A DNA stretch of 5,860 nt, from assembly GCA_002869425.1 (NCBI GenBank), contig PKSZ01000346.1, forward strand, positions 2,115-7,974, written 5' to 3'. Below the pieces are notes generated by a model, which saw only the letters and a list, made by a program, of their open reading frames with translations, had not been told where the DNA came from and ran no database searches. This DNA is from Marinilabiliales bacterium. Lineage in GTDB: Bacteria; Bacteroidota; Bacteroidia; Bacteroidales; BM523. Position numbers and translations under genes: made by a program. Below are positions 1 through 5,860 of the stretch, piece by piece (positions within the stretch are counted from its first letter, which is position 1; every line of letters begins with the position of its first letter).

Positions 1-119
1 ATAATAGCCATCGAAATTTACTTTTTTTGTAGACCATATTGTGTAAAATTCGATCTAATATACTAAAAATCTATAACATAGCGATAAGTATACTTTATTG
101 ATGGAATTATAATAAACAA

Positions 120-147
120 AAAGGGAACATCTGGAGATGCTCCCTTT
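120..147 (-). terminator. Rho-independent terminator of sppA
   Basis: A hairpin lies 22 bases beyond the sppA stop codon. The outer stem is seven pairs (AAAGGGA at 120-126 with TCCCTTT at 141-147). One A/C mismatch follows, then an inner stem of four pairs (CATC 128-131 with GATG 136-139) and a four-base loop. Read in the sppA direction, the stem runs into a T-rich tract (TTTTTGTTTATT), the usual signature of intrinsic termination. The other strand also continues T-rich (TTTGCTTATTT), so the element might stop rightward transcripts entering from before base 1 as well. A smaller inverted repeat (CTTATT-TAC-AATAAG, 149-163) lies between it and the stop codon. It is probably incidental. Confidence 0.85.
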
Positions 148-169
148 GCTTATTTACAATAAGTCAGGT

Positions 170-1942
170 TTAATATATATCAACTTCAAACGGTAAGCGA
201 GCCTGAATTCCTTTCATTTTTGTCAGGTTTTGTAATCTCTTGTAATAGATATAAGATTCACCAAGATTTTTCTTTAAAACAGAAGCTTCGGCTTCACCTG
301 TAAATTCTTTAAGCATTTGTTCTATTGGATCCTCCAGCTTTGGCAATTCAACCACTCTGAAGTTCTCCAATCCAGCCTTTTCTTTGGCTATTTCTATTGC
401 TTCTGATATGCCTCCGCATTTATCAATCAGACCAATATCCATCGCATTTTTGCCACTCCATACGCGTCCTTGTCCAATGCTGTCAACTTCGGCTTTTGTC
501 ATTTTTCTTCCTTCTGCAACATGACCAATGAAAACATCATAAACGTTTTCAACTTCGTGTTGAATTACACTTCTTTCGCTGTTGGTCATTTTTCTGTAAA
601 CAGATCCAATATCAGAATGTGCATTGGTTTTAGCAACATCAATGGTTACACCCAGCTTTTCGTTTAGCAGTTCCTGTCCATTCCATAAAACGCCGAAAAC
701 GCCAATTGAACCAGTAATTGTATTTTCATTAGCTAAAATAACATCTGCAGGTGCACTGATGTAGTATCCACCTGATGCAGCTACATCACCCATAGAAACA
801 ATTACAGGCTTAACTTTTTTGGCTAAAGTCATTTCTCTCCAAATAACTTCACTTGCCAGGGCGCTTCCTCCTGGTGAATTAACTCTAAGTACAATCGCCT
901 TGATACTACTGTCTTTTCTGGCTTCTCTTATGGCTTTAGATAACCCTTCTGAACCAATGGTTTCTGTACTACCATCACCCATGTCGATTTGTCCTGTACC
1001 ATAAATAACTGCAATCTTATCTTTTGCAAGGCCTTTGTAATCTTTAATTTCAGGCGCGTTTGTGTATTTACTTAAGGAAATGAATTCAATATCTTTATCA
1101 TTTGCTGTTCCGCTCAATTCTTTAAGTTCACTGATGATTTCATCTTTGTATTTTGTTCCGTCTAATAACTTATAGTCGACGGCTGCCTGCGCATTGGTGA
1201 TTTTCATGCTGTCTGCATACATATTAAGATCAGATACACTGATCCCGCGAGAATTGGAAATACCATCCAGTATATGATCCCATATGGATTGCAGGTAAGT
1301 CATGGTTTGCTCTCTATTGGCATCGCTCATTTTTTCAAGCATGAATGGTTCTACGGCACTTTTAAATTTGCCATGACGAATAATCTGCGGTTCAACACCC
1401 AGCTTGGCAAGTGCATTTTTGAAAAACATCATTTCTGCACCCAAGCCCTTTAATTCGAGCAAGCCTTCAGGGTTCATGTAGATTTTATCTGCTACTGAAA
1501 CCATGTAATATGCTGTTTGGGAATACATGTCGCTGTATGCAATGATGAATTTGCCTGATTCCTTAAATTTTAATAGCGCTTCTCTAATTTCTTGTATAGT
1601 TGCAATACCCGCAGGAACAGCATCTACCTCTAGGTAAATACCTTTAATATTTTCATCTTTTGCAGCGTTTTTAAGGTTTTTAAGGATGTCATTCAAGCCT
1701 AGTTTTTGTTCGCTCTGCATATTCATCCAGTTTATGTTTTCGAATGGATTCTTTGAGGTACGCTCTGTAACAGGATTATCCAGGGTTATTTTTAAAACGG
1801 AGTTCGGTTTTATATCAACCACTTTATCTTCTGCTGAACCGACAATAGCACCAATAATGGCCATAAATACCAGAAAACCAATGATTTGCGTCAATGTGAA
1901 ACCGACAATAGTTGCAAGTGTGTACTTGAGGAAATTTTTCAT
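170..1942 (-). CDS. sppA: Signal peptide peptidase SppA, 67K type (peptidase family S49)
   Basis: This is a membrane-anchored serine protease that cleaves leftover signal peptides in the membrane and faces the periplasm. The 590 residues are close to the roughly 600 of the long, two-domain SppA form. Residues about 8-36 form one hydrophobic N-terminal anchor. Two S49 domains follow, at about 95-275 and 305-480. In this family the catalytic lysine comes from the first domain and the serine from the second. The matching residues are K194 in GKFKSAVEPF and S390 in GDVAASGGYYIS. The 196-residue spacing is close to the 200 between K209 and S409 of the E. coli enzyme. Other family landmarks are VLRVNSPGGSALASE (351-365) and TGSIGVFG (410-417). 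The start is the ATG just before the hydrophobic anchor, with an A-rich leader and no clear ribosome-binding sequence. The gene is intact, ends at a strong terminator and diverges from folK. The family call is very secure; its substrates here are unknown. Confidence 0.97.
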   Translation of the reverse strand: MKNFLKYTLATIVGFTLTQIIGFLVFMAIIGAIVGSAEDKVVDIKPNSVLKITLDNPVTERTSKNPFENINWMNMQSEQKLGLNDILKNLKNAAKDENIKGIYLEVDAVPAGIATIQEIREALLKFKESGKFIIAYSDMYSQTAYYMVSVADKIYMNPEGLLELKGLGAEMMFFKNALAKLGVEPQIIRHGKFKSAVEPFMLEKMSDANREQTMTYLQSIWDHILDGISNSRGISVSDLNMYADSMKITNAQAAVDYKLLDGTKYKDEIISELKELSGTANDKDIEFISLSKYTNAPEIKDYKGLAKDKIAVIYGTGQIDMGDGSTETIGSEGLSKAIREARKDSSIKAIVLRVNSPGGSALASEVIWREMTLAKKVKPVIVSMGDVAASGGYYISAPADVILANENTITGSIGVFGVLWNGQELLNEKLGVTIDVAKTNAHSDIGSVYRKMTNSERSVIQHEVENVYDVFIGHVAEGRKMTKAEVDSIGQGRVWSGKNAMDIGLIDKCGGISEAIEIAKEKAGLENFRVVELPKLEDPIEQMLKEFTGEAEASVLKKNLGESYIYYKRLQNLTKMKGIQARLPFEVDIY

Positions 1943-1987
1943 TTTTTTAATTACATTTAATTAGACATTACAATTTATTTCTCATAA

Positions 1988-2007
1988 AAATTGTTCAAGA
2001 ACAATTT
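1988..2007. promoter_or_regulatory. Perfect 9-bp inverted repeat between sppA and folK, possible operator
   Basis: The arms AAATTGTTC (1988-1996) and GAACAATTT (1999-2007) are exact reverse complements separated by only two bases. So short a spacer makes a poor RNA hairpin loop but suits a binding site for a dimeric DNA-binding protein. The site lies 46-65 bases upstream of the sppA start and 79-98 bases upstream of the folK start. On the sppA strand, a TTG inside the palindrome (complement of 1996-1998) is followed after 18 bases by TAAATTGT (complement of 1970-1977). That is a weak match to the Bacteroidota -33/-7 promoter form, so a bound protein could block it. The palindrome is seen directly; the operator role is inferred. 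Confidence 0.4.
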
Positions 2008-2029
2008 GCGAGTGTGACGTTTTTATGCC

Positions 2030-2060
2030 TTGAAAAGTTACAATAAATTTTGTATATTTT
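2030..2060 (+). promoter_or_regulatory. Candidate Bacteroidota-type promoter for folK
   Basis: TTG at 2030-2032 is followed after 20 bases by TATATTTT (2053-2060). The second element matches the Bacteroidota -7 consensus TAnnTTTG at every fixed base but the last, and the spacing falls within the usual range. Transcription would begin near 2066, giving a leader of about 20 bases before the ATG at 2086. That leader contains CAGGGGA (2074-2080), a plausible weak ribosome-binding sequence. AT-rich sequence produces such matches by chance, so confidence is moderate. Confidence 0.4.
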
Positions 2061-2085
2061 CGAAGAAATTTGTCAGGGGATTTTT

Positions 2086-2589
2086 ATGAATACAAAAAAT
2101 CGGGTTTATCTTCTATTGGGAAGCAATTTGGGTAATCGGCTAAGTTTTCTGAATGCAGCCAAAACAAAAATTAATCAGAATGCAGGAATGATTCTTAAGG
2201 AATCGCCATTGTATGAGGCTAAGCCCTGGGGTTTTAATCATGCAAAAAATTTTATTAATCAGGTAATTTTAATTGAAACGGAATTTTCTTCTCAGGAGTT
2301 ATTGGTCATTCTTATGAAGATTGAAAGTGAATTGGGACGTGTACGGGCTGGTATGGGATATGGACCCAGAACCATAGATATTGACATTTTGTTTTATAAT
2401 TCAGAGATAATCAGTACAGATCGCCTGGAAATACCTCACCCAAAATTGCATGAACGCAATTTTACTTTGATGCCATTTGCAGATATCGCTCCATCGTTTG
2501 TTCATCCCGGATTGAACAAAACGATAAGTGAATTGCTTGAAGAATCTCCTGATGATTCTGAAGTCTGGCTTTTTTCTGAACAGGAATAA
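2086..2589 (+). CDS. folK: 2-amino-4-hydroxy-6-hydroxymethyldihydropteridine pyrophosphokinase (HPPK)
   Basis: This cytoplasmic enzyme transfers pyrophosphate from ATP to 6-hydroxymethyl-7,8-dihydropterin. This is the step before dihydropteroate synthase in folate synthesis. The 167-residue product is of normal length for a single-domain HPPK and carries the family motifs in order: YLLLGSNLGNR (8-18), YEAKPWGF (43-50), NFINQV (55-60), IESELGRVR (79-87), then GPRTIDIDILFY (93-104), whose D98 and D100 correspond to the magnesium-binding aspartates. IPHPKLHERNFTLMPF (116-131) follows. The ATG at 2086 is preferred over an in-frame TTG at 2050. It places the first strand next to the N terminus as in other HPPKs, has GGGGA just upstream, and the TTG would overlap the candidate promoter. 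No aldolase, synthase or kinase domain is fused to it. Its stop codon touches the stop of the convergent gene. Confidence 0.96.
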   Translation: MNTKNRVYLLLGSNLGNRLSFLNAAKTKINQNAGMILKESPLYEAKPWGFNHAKNFINQVILIETEFSSQELLVILMKIESELGRVRAGMGYGPRTIDIDILFYNSEIISTDRLEIPHPKLHERNFTLMPFADIAPSFVHPGLNKTISELLEESPDDSEVWLFSEQE

Positions 2590-3039
2590 TTAAAAAATAT
2601 AGGGGATAATTCTAGAGCTTTTTTTCATGTAAGCGCTGTAATTTGGATATTTTTCTTTCAGCATATTCTCTTCATATGTTAGCTTTATCACTTGATTGAT
2701 TATTAAAACAATAAGTATAAGTAGCCTCCAGATGTTGAAATAATCGATTACCATGGGTATCATCATTAGGAATATCGATGTGTACATTGGATGCCTGATT
2801 CGTTTGTATGGACCCTTCGATACCATGTGGGCATTCTCTTTTGGGTCCGGTAAAGCTTGTACATTTTTTACAGTCATTACTGAAAAGGCCCAAAACATTA
2901 ATACAATTCCTGCAATTTCGGACATAAAGCTAAATATTGATTTTGGAAACCCATTTTCAACAAAACCAATCAATCCGATGCAGGTGAACTGTATACCAAC
3001 CAACAAATAAGATAAAAATGCAGATTTCTTAAGATTCAT
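2590..3039 (-). CDS. Small membrane methyltransferase of the isoprenylcysteine carboxyl / phospholipid methyltransferase type
   Basis: The product is a 149-residue integral membrane protein. Hydrophobic segments lie at about 8-27, 36-56, 86-98 and 103-120. The C-terminal half carries the conserved pattern of the ICMT/PEMT-like superfamily: GPY (76-78), RHPMY (82-86), paired glutamates E123-E124, then a KYPNYSAY segment (130-137). In characterised relatives the RHP and glutamate region binds S-adenosylmethionine at the membrane face. Bacterial members mostly have no known substrate. Bacteria lack the prenylated CaaX proteins of eukaryotes, so a lipid, a quinone-type or another small hydrophobic acceptor is more likely. 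The start ATG has AAGG immediately in front of it. The gene stands alone on its strand between two folate genes, converging on folK with no gap and diverging from the cyclo-ligase. The superfamily call is good; the substrate is unknown. Confidence 0.82.
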   Translation of the reverse strand: MNLKKSAFLSYLLVGIQFTCIGLIGFVENGFPKSIFSFMSEIAGIVLMFWAFSVMTVKNVQALPDPKENAHMVSKGPYKRIRHPMYTSIFLMMIPMVIDYFNIWRLLILIVLIINQVIKLTYEENMLKEKYPNYSAYMKKSSRIIPYIF

Positions 3040-3091
3040 CCTTTTTTATCATAGACATATTTTCTAAATTTATAAAAATTAAATTGTTATC

Positions 3092-3634
3092 ATGCGAATA
3101 GATGACGAAAAGCAGCAAATACGTAATGCCATAAAAATACGTAAACGGAGTTTAACTTTCGAAGAAAAAGTGGTTAGGTCCAATAGAATTCATGAGCAGT
3201 TATCTGTAAATAGTAGCTTTGTAAAAGCTTCTACTGTATTGTTTTACTGGTCTATGAAAGATGAAGTATATACACATGTTATGGTTGAACAATGGAGTAG
3301 ATCCAAAACAATTATTTTACCAACTGTTGCTGGAGATAGGTTGGAGCTTAAGCAATATAAAGGAACAGCCAAAATGATTGAAGGAGAGAATTATGGCATT
3401 CCAGAACCAACAGGACCTGTTTTTAAAAATCCAGAAGATATCGATGTAGTGATCGTTCCGGGAGTAGCCTTCGATCTAAAAAATAATCGCATGGGAAGAG
3501 GAAAGGCATATTATGATAAATTGCTGCATAATTTAAATGCTTACAAACTTGGAGTGTGTTTTGATTTCCAGCTGTTGGATAGTATTCCTGTTGATGAACT
3601 GGATGTGAAAATGGATTTGGTTTTAACTTGTTAA
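3092..3634 (+). CDS. ygfA: 5-formyltetrahydrofolate cyclo-ligase (methenyl-THF synthetase)
   Basis: This cytoplasmic enzyme uses ATP to convert 5-formyl-THF into 5,10-methenyl-THF, returning an inhibitory storage folate to the active one-carbon pool. The 180 residues match the family length. Landmarks in order are an N-terminal basic helix (RNAIKIRKR, 11-19), VLFYWSMKDEVYT (49-61), ILPTV (75-79), YGIPEP (101-106), DVVIVPGVAFD (118-128) and RMGRGKAYYD (133-142). The last is the glycine- and arginine-rich loop that binds ATP phosphate. GVCFDFQ (154-160) and PVDELDVKMDLVLT (166-179) follow. Many relatives have histidine before the aspartate in that last stretch (EHD); here it is leucine (L170). 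The start ATG has an AT-rich leader and no Shine-Dalgarno sequence. The next gene begins nine bases after the stop, which suggests one transcript. Confidence 0.93.
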   Translation: MRIDDEKQQIRNAIKIRKRSLTFEEKVVRSNRIHEQLSVNSSFVKASTVLFYWSMKDEVYTHVMVEQWSRSKTIILPTVAGDRLELKQYKGTAKMIEGENYGIPEPTGPVFKNPEDIDVVIVPGVAFDLKNNRMGRGKAYYDKLLHNLNAYKLGVCFDFQLLDSIPVDELDVKMDLVLTC

Positions 3635-3643
3635 TTTTTTTTG

Positions 3644-4750
3644 ATGACTGAGCAAACGAATGTTTTTAAGGGGATAATCTGTTCACAGTGTAGTGGTAAG
3701 CTGGAATTTAAACCCGGACAAACATCTATGGTGTGTCCATATTGTGGAAAAGAAAATGCCATTGAGGTGCAGAATGATGAGGTTGAAGAACTTGATTTTT
3801 CGGAGTATCTGGATAAATTGGAAAATGAAGCAGAAGCCACCGATGTTTTTCATGTAAAATGTGATGCTTGTGGTGCAGATGTTGAACTGGAAGAAAATAT
3901 TGTTTCTGATGATTGTGCCTTTTGTGGTACGCCGATCGTTAGTAAAAACGGTTCTCATGGAAAAGTAATAAAGCCAAAGGCTGTACTGCCTTTTCAAAAT
4001 ACAAGAAAAGAAGCGAAAACATCTTATAAAACTTGGTTGAAGAAACTATGGTTTGCACCGTCAGGCTTGGCTAAGTCAGCCAGACAAACAGAAAAGCTCA
4101 ATGGAATGTATATTCCCTACTGGACGTATGATACACAAACAACAACCAGTTATTCAGGTGAGCGGGGAGATAATTATACTGAACAGGAGCAGTATACCAA
4201 CGATAAGGGTGAAACCCAAACCAGAACAGTAACAAAAACCCGGTGGATGTATGCAAGTGGAGTGGTTCGAAAGTTCTTTAATGATATCCTGGTGATAGCA
4301 AGTAATACTTTGCCTATAAAATATTTGAGAAAACTGGAACCCTGGGATTTATCTAAGTTGGTAAATTTTGAAGCCTCTTATATAACTGGTTTCAAAACTG
4401 AAGTATATCAAGTGGGCCTGAAGGAAGGTTTCGAAATGGTAAAAAAGGAAGTGGATAAGCCGGTAAAAGAACTTATACGAAAAGATATTGGGGGCGACAA
4501 ACAAAGAATCCATCGCTACAATATCAAGTTTTCAGAGATAACCTTTAAGCATATATTATTACCCGTATGGATAAGTGCTTATAGATACAATGGTAAAGTA
4601 TACCGTTTTCTCGTGAATGGTAGTACTGGCGAAGTGCAGGGAGAGAGACCTTATAGCTTTTGGAAAATATTCTTTTTTGTAGTTGGAATTTTGGCTTTGG
4701 TAGGAGGATCAATAGCTATATATTATTATTTAAATCAAGAGGGTAGTTGA
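3644..4750 (+). CDS. Double zinc-ribbon protein with C-terminal membrane anchor, YdjG-like (often misnamed primosomal protein N')
   Basis: The product has 368 residues. Two four-cysteine zinc ribbons come first: C13/C16/C31/C34 and C73/C76/C91/C94, joined by an acidic linker (45-67). A long conserved domain follows, with MYIPYWTYD (155-163), SYSGERGDNY (169-178), TKTRW (197-201), LEPWDL (231-236), DIGGDKQRI (281-289), TFKHILLPVWISAYRY (300-315) and NGSTGEVQGERPYSFWK (325-341). One hydrophobic helix (about 342-363) ends the protein, so most of it should be cytosolic and tethered at the membrane. There is no Walker A loop or helicase motif, so the common 'replication factor Y' label is not supported; it probably reflects only the zinc ribbons. 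From memory, the architecture resembles Bacillus YdjG, which works with YdjH, the SPFH protein YdjI and PspA in membrane stress. The ATG at 3644 is chosen over TTG at 3641. Spacing of 9 bases upstream and 27 downstream suggests cotranscription with both neighbours. The biochemical function is unknown. Confidence 0.85.
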   Translation: MTEQTNVFKGIICSQCSGKLEFKPGQTSMVCPYCGKENAIEVQNDEVEELDFSEYLDKLENEAEATDVFHVKCDACGADVELEENIVSDDCAFCGTPIVSKNGSHGKVIKPKAVLPFQNTRKEAKTSYKTWLKKLWFAPSGLAKSARQTEKLNGMYIPYWTYDTQTTTSYSGERGDNYTEQEQYTNDKGETQTRTVTKTRWMYASGVVRKFFNDILVIASNTLPIKYLRKLEPWDLSKLVNFEASYITGFKTEVYQVGLKEGFEMVKKEVDKPVKELIRKDIGGDKQRIHRYNIKFSEITFKHILLPVWISAYRYNGKVYRFLVNGSTGEVQGERPYSFWKIFFFVVGILALVGGSIAIYYYLNQEGS

Positions 4751-4777
4751 AGATAATGTTGATTAATCTTTAGTTTT

Positions 4778-5860
4778 ATGGAAAAACATAAGACCTTTCT
4801 TGTTGCAAAATGTAGAACTTGCGGTGCCTTAGTGGAGTTAGATTTTACCAGAGATCCTGTCTGTGAGGCTTGTAATGATACGAATCCGCTTGATGGAGAA
4901 ATAAAAGATAAATTTTTTTCTATTCAAAAAGCAATAAAGCAGTCGAGTTATATTGCCAAACAGAAAACAGATAAAATCCTCAGGCTTGTGAGAGATTTTT
5001 CTGTCTCAGGCGCCTTGATTGGATTTGGCATTTGGATACTGGTGATAGCATATTTTATCTGGATATATTTTGAATCCGGTATAAAGATAAATTCCTGGGG
5101 AACATTTTTATCAGAGAAATTGCAAAAGCAGGAATTATTTGTTCTTGACTCTGTAAGTCTTTGGTGGCTGGTTTATATTCTTGCCAATGGAATATTGCTT
5201 ACTTATATCATTTACAATATTGTACTTTTGCAATTAAAGAAATCCTTTTCCCTTGCAGCTCCCATCTTATCTCCCATTGAGGGACAGTTACCTTTGTGCA
5301 GGTGTTGTGCTTCTGAACTTCCCAGTAAAGGTTTGGTAAGAAAATGTGAAGCCTGTGGTGCAGAAAATATTGTTACAGGTAAATTGCACAGAAAAGCTCA
5401 GCATAATTTAACAGACCAGATGTCGATTCTTTTGAAAGAGTCCAGAACATCAATGGCTGATCGTTTGAAAAGAATCCGAAGGTTTGAAAGGTTTGCTATG
5501 GCTATTCCTGTTTTATTGGGATTGATTTCACCTTTTGTTGTAAATTTTATTCCTGTAACAATTCCTGTGCTTTGGTTTACTGGATTAGGACTGGTTTTGC
5601 TGGCGTTTATGTTCACGGGTTTAAACATAAGCAGGAAAACTCCAAAAGTGAAAAAAACACAGGAGGCAACTCGGTTTTCTGAGATAAATACAGGAACGAA
5701 AATAGAGTTGAAAAATAAAATTGCAATCATTGATAAATACTTTTATTTCTGGTTGAAAAACAAACAAAGAGTATCAGTTTTTGCTTTTCTGAAAATGGAA
5801 GATGCTGATGCGACTGCTCAGTTTGACTACAATGATTCGGGGAAACTTTTTGCAAGATTA
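4778..5860 (+). CDS. Multi-span membrane protein with two zinc ribbons, partial (runs off the window)
   Basis: The frame is open from ATG 4778 to the last base, giving 361 residues with no stop; the C terminus lies outside the window. Order of parts: zinc ribbon C12/C15/C29/C32; basic helical linker to about 74; membrane spans at about 76-98 and 128-151; second ribbon C174/C177/C190/C193; basic linker to about 238; spans at about 239-259 and 262-284; then a charged segment followed by more sequence. This is an internal duplication. In each half the first cysteine is 62 residues before the phenylalanine of a matching basic motif (RLVRDF at 69-74, RIRRF at 232-236), and both ribbons end in CEAC. 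Its first ribbon closely resembles the second ribbon of the preceding protein. I do not recognise a named family. By position and make-up it may correspond to YdjH-type partners of SPFH proteins, which is an inference. Confidence 0.8.
   Translation, partial: MEKHKTFLVAKCRTCGALVELDFTRDPVCEACNDTNPLDGEIKDKFFSIQKAIKQSSYIAKQKTDKILRLVRDFSVSGALIGFGIWILVIAYFIWIYFESGIKINSWGTFLSEKLQKQELFVLDSVSLWWLVYILANGILLTYIIYNIVLLQLKKSFSLAAPILSPIEGQLPLCRCCASELPSKGLVRKCEACGAENIVTGKLHRKAQHNLTDQMSILLKESRTSMADRLKRIRRFERFAMAIPVLLGLISPFVVNFIPVTIPVLWFTGLGLVLLAFMFTGLNISRKTPKVKKTQEATRFSEINTGTKIELKNKIAIIDKYFYFWLKNKQRVSVFAFLKMEDADATAQFDYNDSGKLFARL

Noticed and set aside
1..110. Possible gene or RNA element at the left edge
   Set aside because: No open frame, hairpin of note or RNA-like structure could be supported here; it is AT-rich intergenic sequence beyond the sppA terminator.
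2050..2085. In-frame TTG start that would add 12 residues to FolK
   Set aside because: The extra residues have no counterpart in HPPKs, where the first strand (YLLLGSN) is near the N terminus. The TTG also falls inside the likely promoter, and ATG 2086 has a GGGGA in front of it.
2541..2559. AGAATC/GATTCT inverted repeat with a 7-base loop near the end of folK, followed by a T run at 2570-2575, as a possible terminator
   Set aside because: The stem is only six mostly A-T pairs, lies inside the coding sequence, and is separated from the T run by several bases.
3040..3091. Possible shared promoter for the methyltransferase and cyclo-ligase genes: TAAATTTA at 3065-3072 reads as a -7-like element on both strands
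   Set aside because: No matching TTG lies at a suitable distance on either strand, and the sequence is so A/T-rich that such a match is expected by chance. A promoter probably lies here but I cannot place it.
3641..3643. TTG directly before the ATG of the double zinc-ribbon gene
   Set aside because: It adds a single residue and the adjacent ATG is the normal choice.
3683..3997. Open frame of about 100 codons on the minus strand inside the zinc-ribbon gene
   Set aside because: It lies wholly antisense to a well-supported gene and its translation shows no recognisable motif. The same holds for the plus-strand open frames inside sppA (470-667, 819-1004, 1686-1964), those overlapping the methyltransferase gene (2672-2893, 2753-3010), the minus-strand frame at 3631-3840, and the minus-strand frame at 5398-5730.
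3644..4750. Primosomal protein N' / PriA helicase identity for the double zinc-ribbon gene
   Set aside because: No Walker A or other helicase motif is present, the protein is about half the length of PriA, and it ends in a membrane anchor. The likeness is limited to cysteine pairs.

Overview
The window is AT-rich and gene-dense. It looks like chromosomal DNA of a member of the Bacteroidota. The clues are A/T-rich leaders with little or no Shine-Dalgarno sequence, a promoter-like TTG-N20-TAnnTTT pattern ahead of folK, and the protein sequences themselves. The genus cannot be fixed from the sequence alone. I see no rRNA, tRNA, CRISPR array, insertion sequence or phage gene, and no gene-free stretch longer than about 170 bases.

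Layout. Bases 1-169 are non-coding and hold a clear rho-independent terminator for the leftward gene sppA (170-1942), which encodes a membrane-anchored signal peptide peptidase of the long, two-domain S49 type. A 143-base divergent intergenic region follows, containing a perfect 9+9 palindrome and a candidate folK promoter. folK (2086-2589, rightward) encodes the pyrophosphokinase of folate synthesis. Its stop codon directly abuts the stop codon of a leftward gene (2590-3039) for a small membrane protein of the isoprenylcysteine/phospholipid methyltransferase type. After a 52-base divergent gap comes a rightward run of three closely spaced genes: 5-formyltetrahydrofolate cyclo-ligase (3092-3634), a double zinc-ribbon protein with one C-terminal membrane anchor (3644-4750), and a multi-membrane-span zinc-ribbon protein (4778 to the window end, no stop reached).

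How the genes may work together. folK and the cyclo-ligase both serve folate metabolism, one in synthesis and the other in recovery of 5-formyl-THF. The last two genes look like a functional pair. Both combine zinc ribbons with membrane segments, they are 27 bases apart, and they share a nearly identical zinc-ribbon half-motif (KCxxCGAxVEL). The first belongs to a family often mislabelled as 'primosomal protein N'' and resembles, from memory, the zinc-ribbon partner of SPFH-domain proteins in the Bacillus PspA-YdjGHI membrane-stress system. The second is built as an internal duplication of a (zinc ribbon - basic linker - two membrane spans) unit. This pair is the least-described and most interesting part of the window. 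The sequence just beyond base 5860 should show whether an SPFH or PspA-like partner follows.
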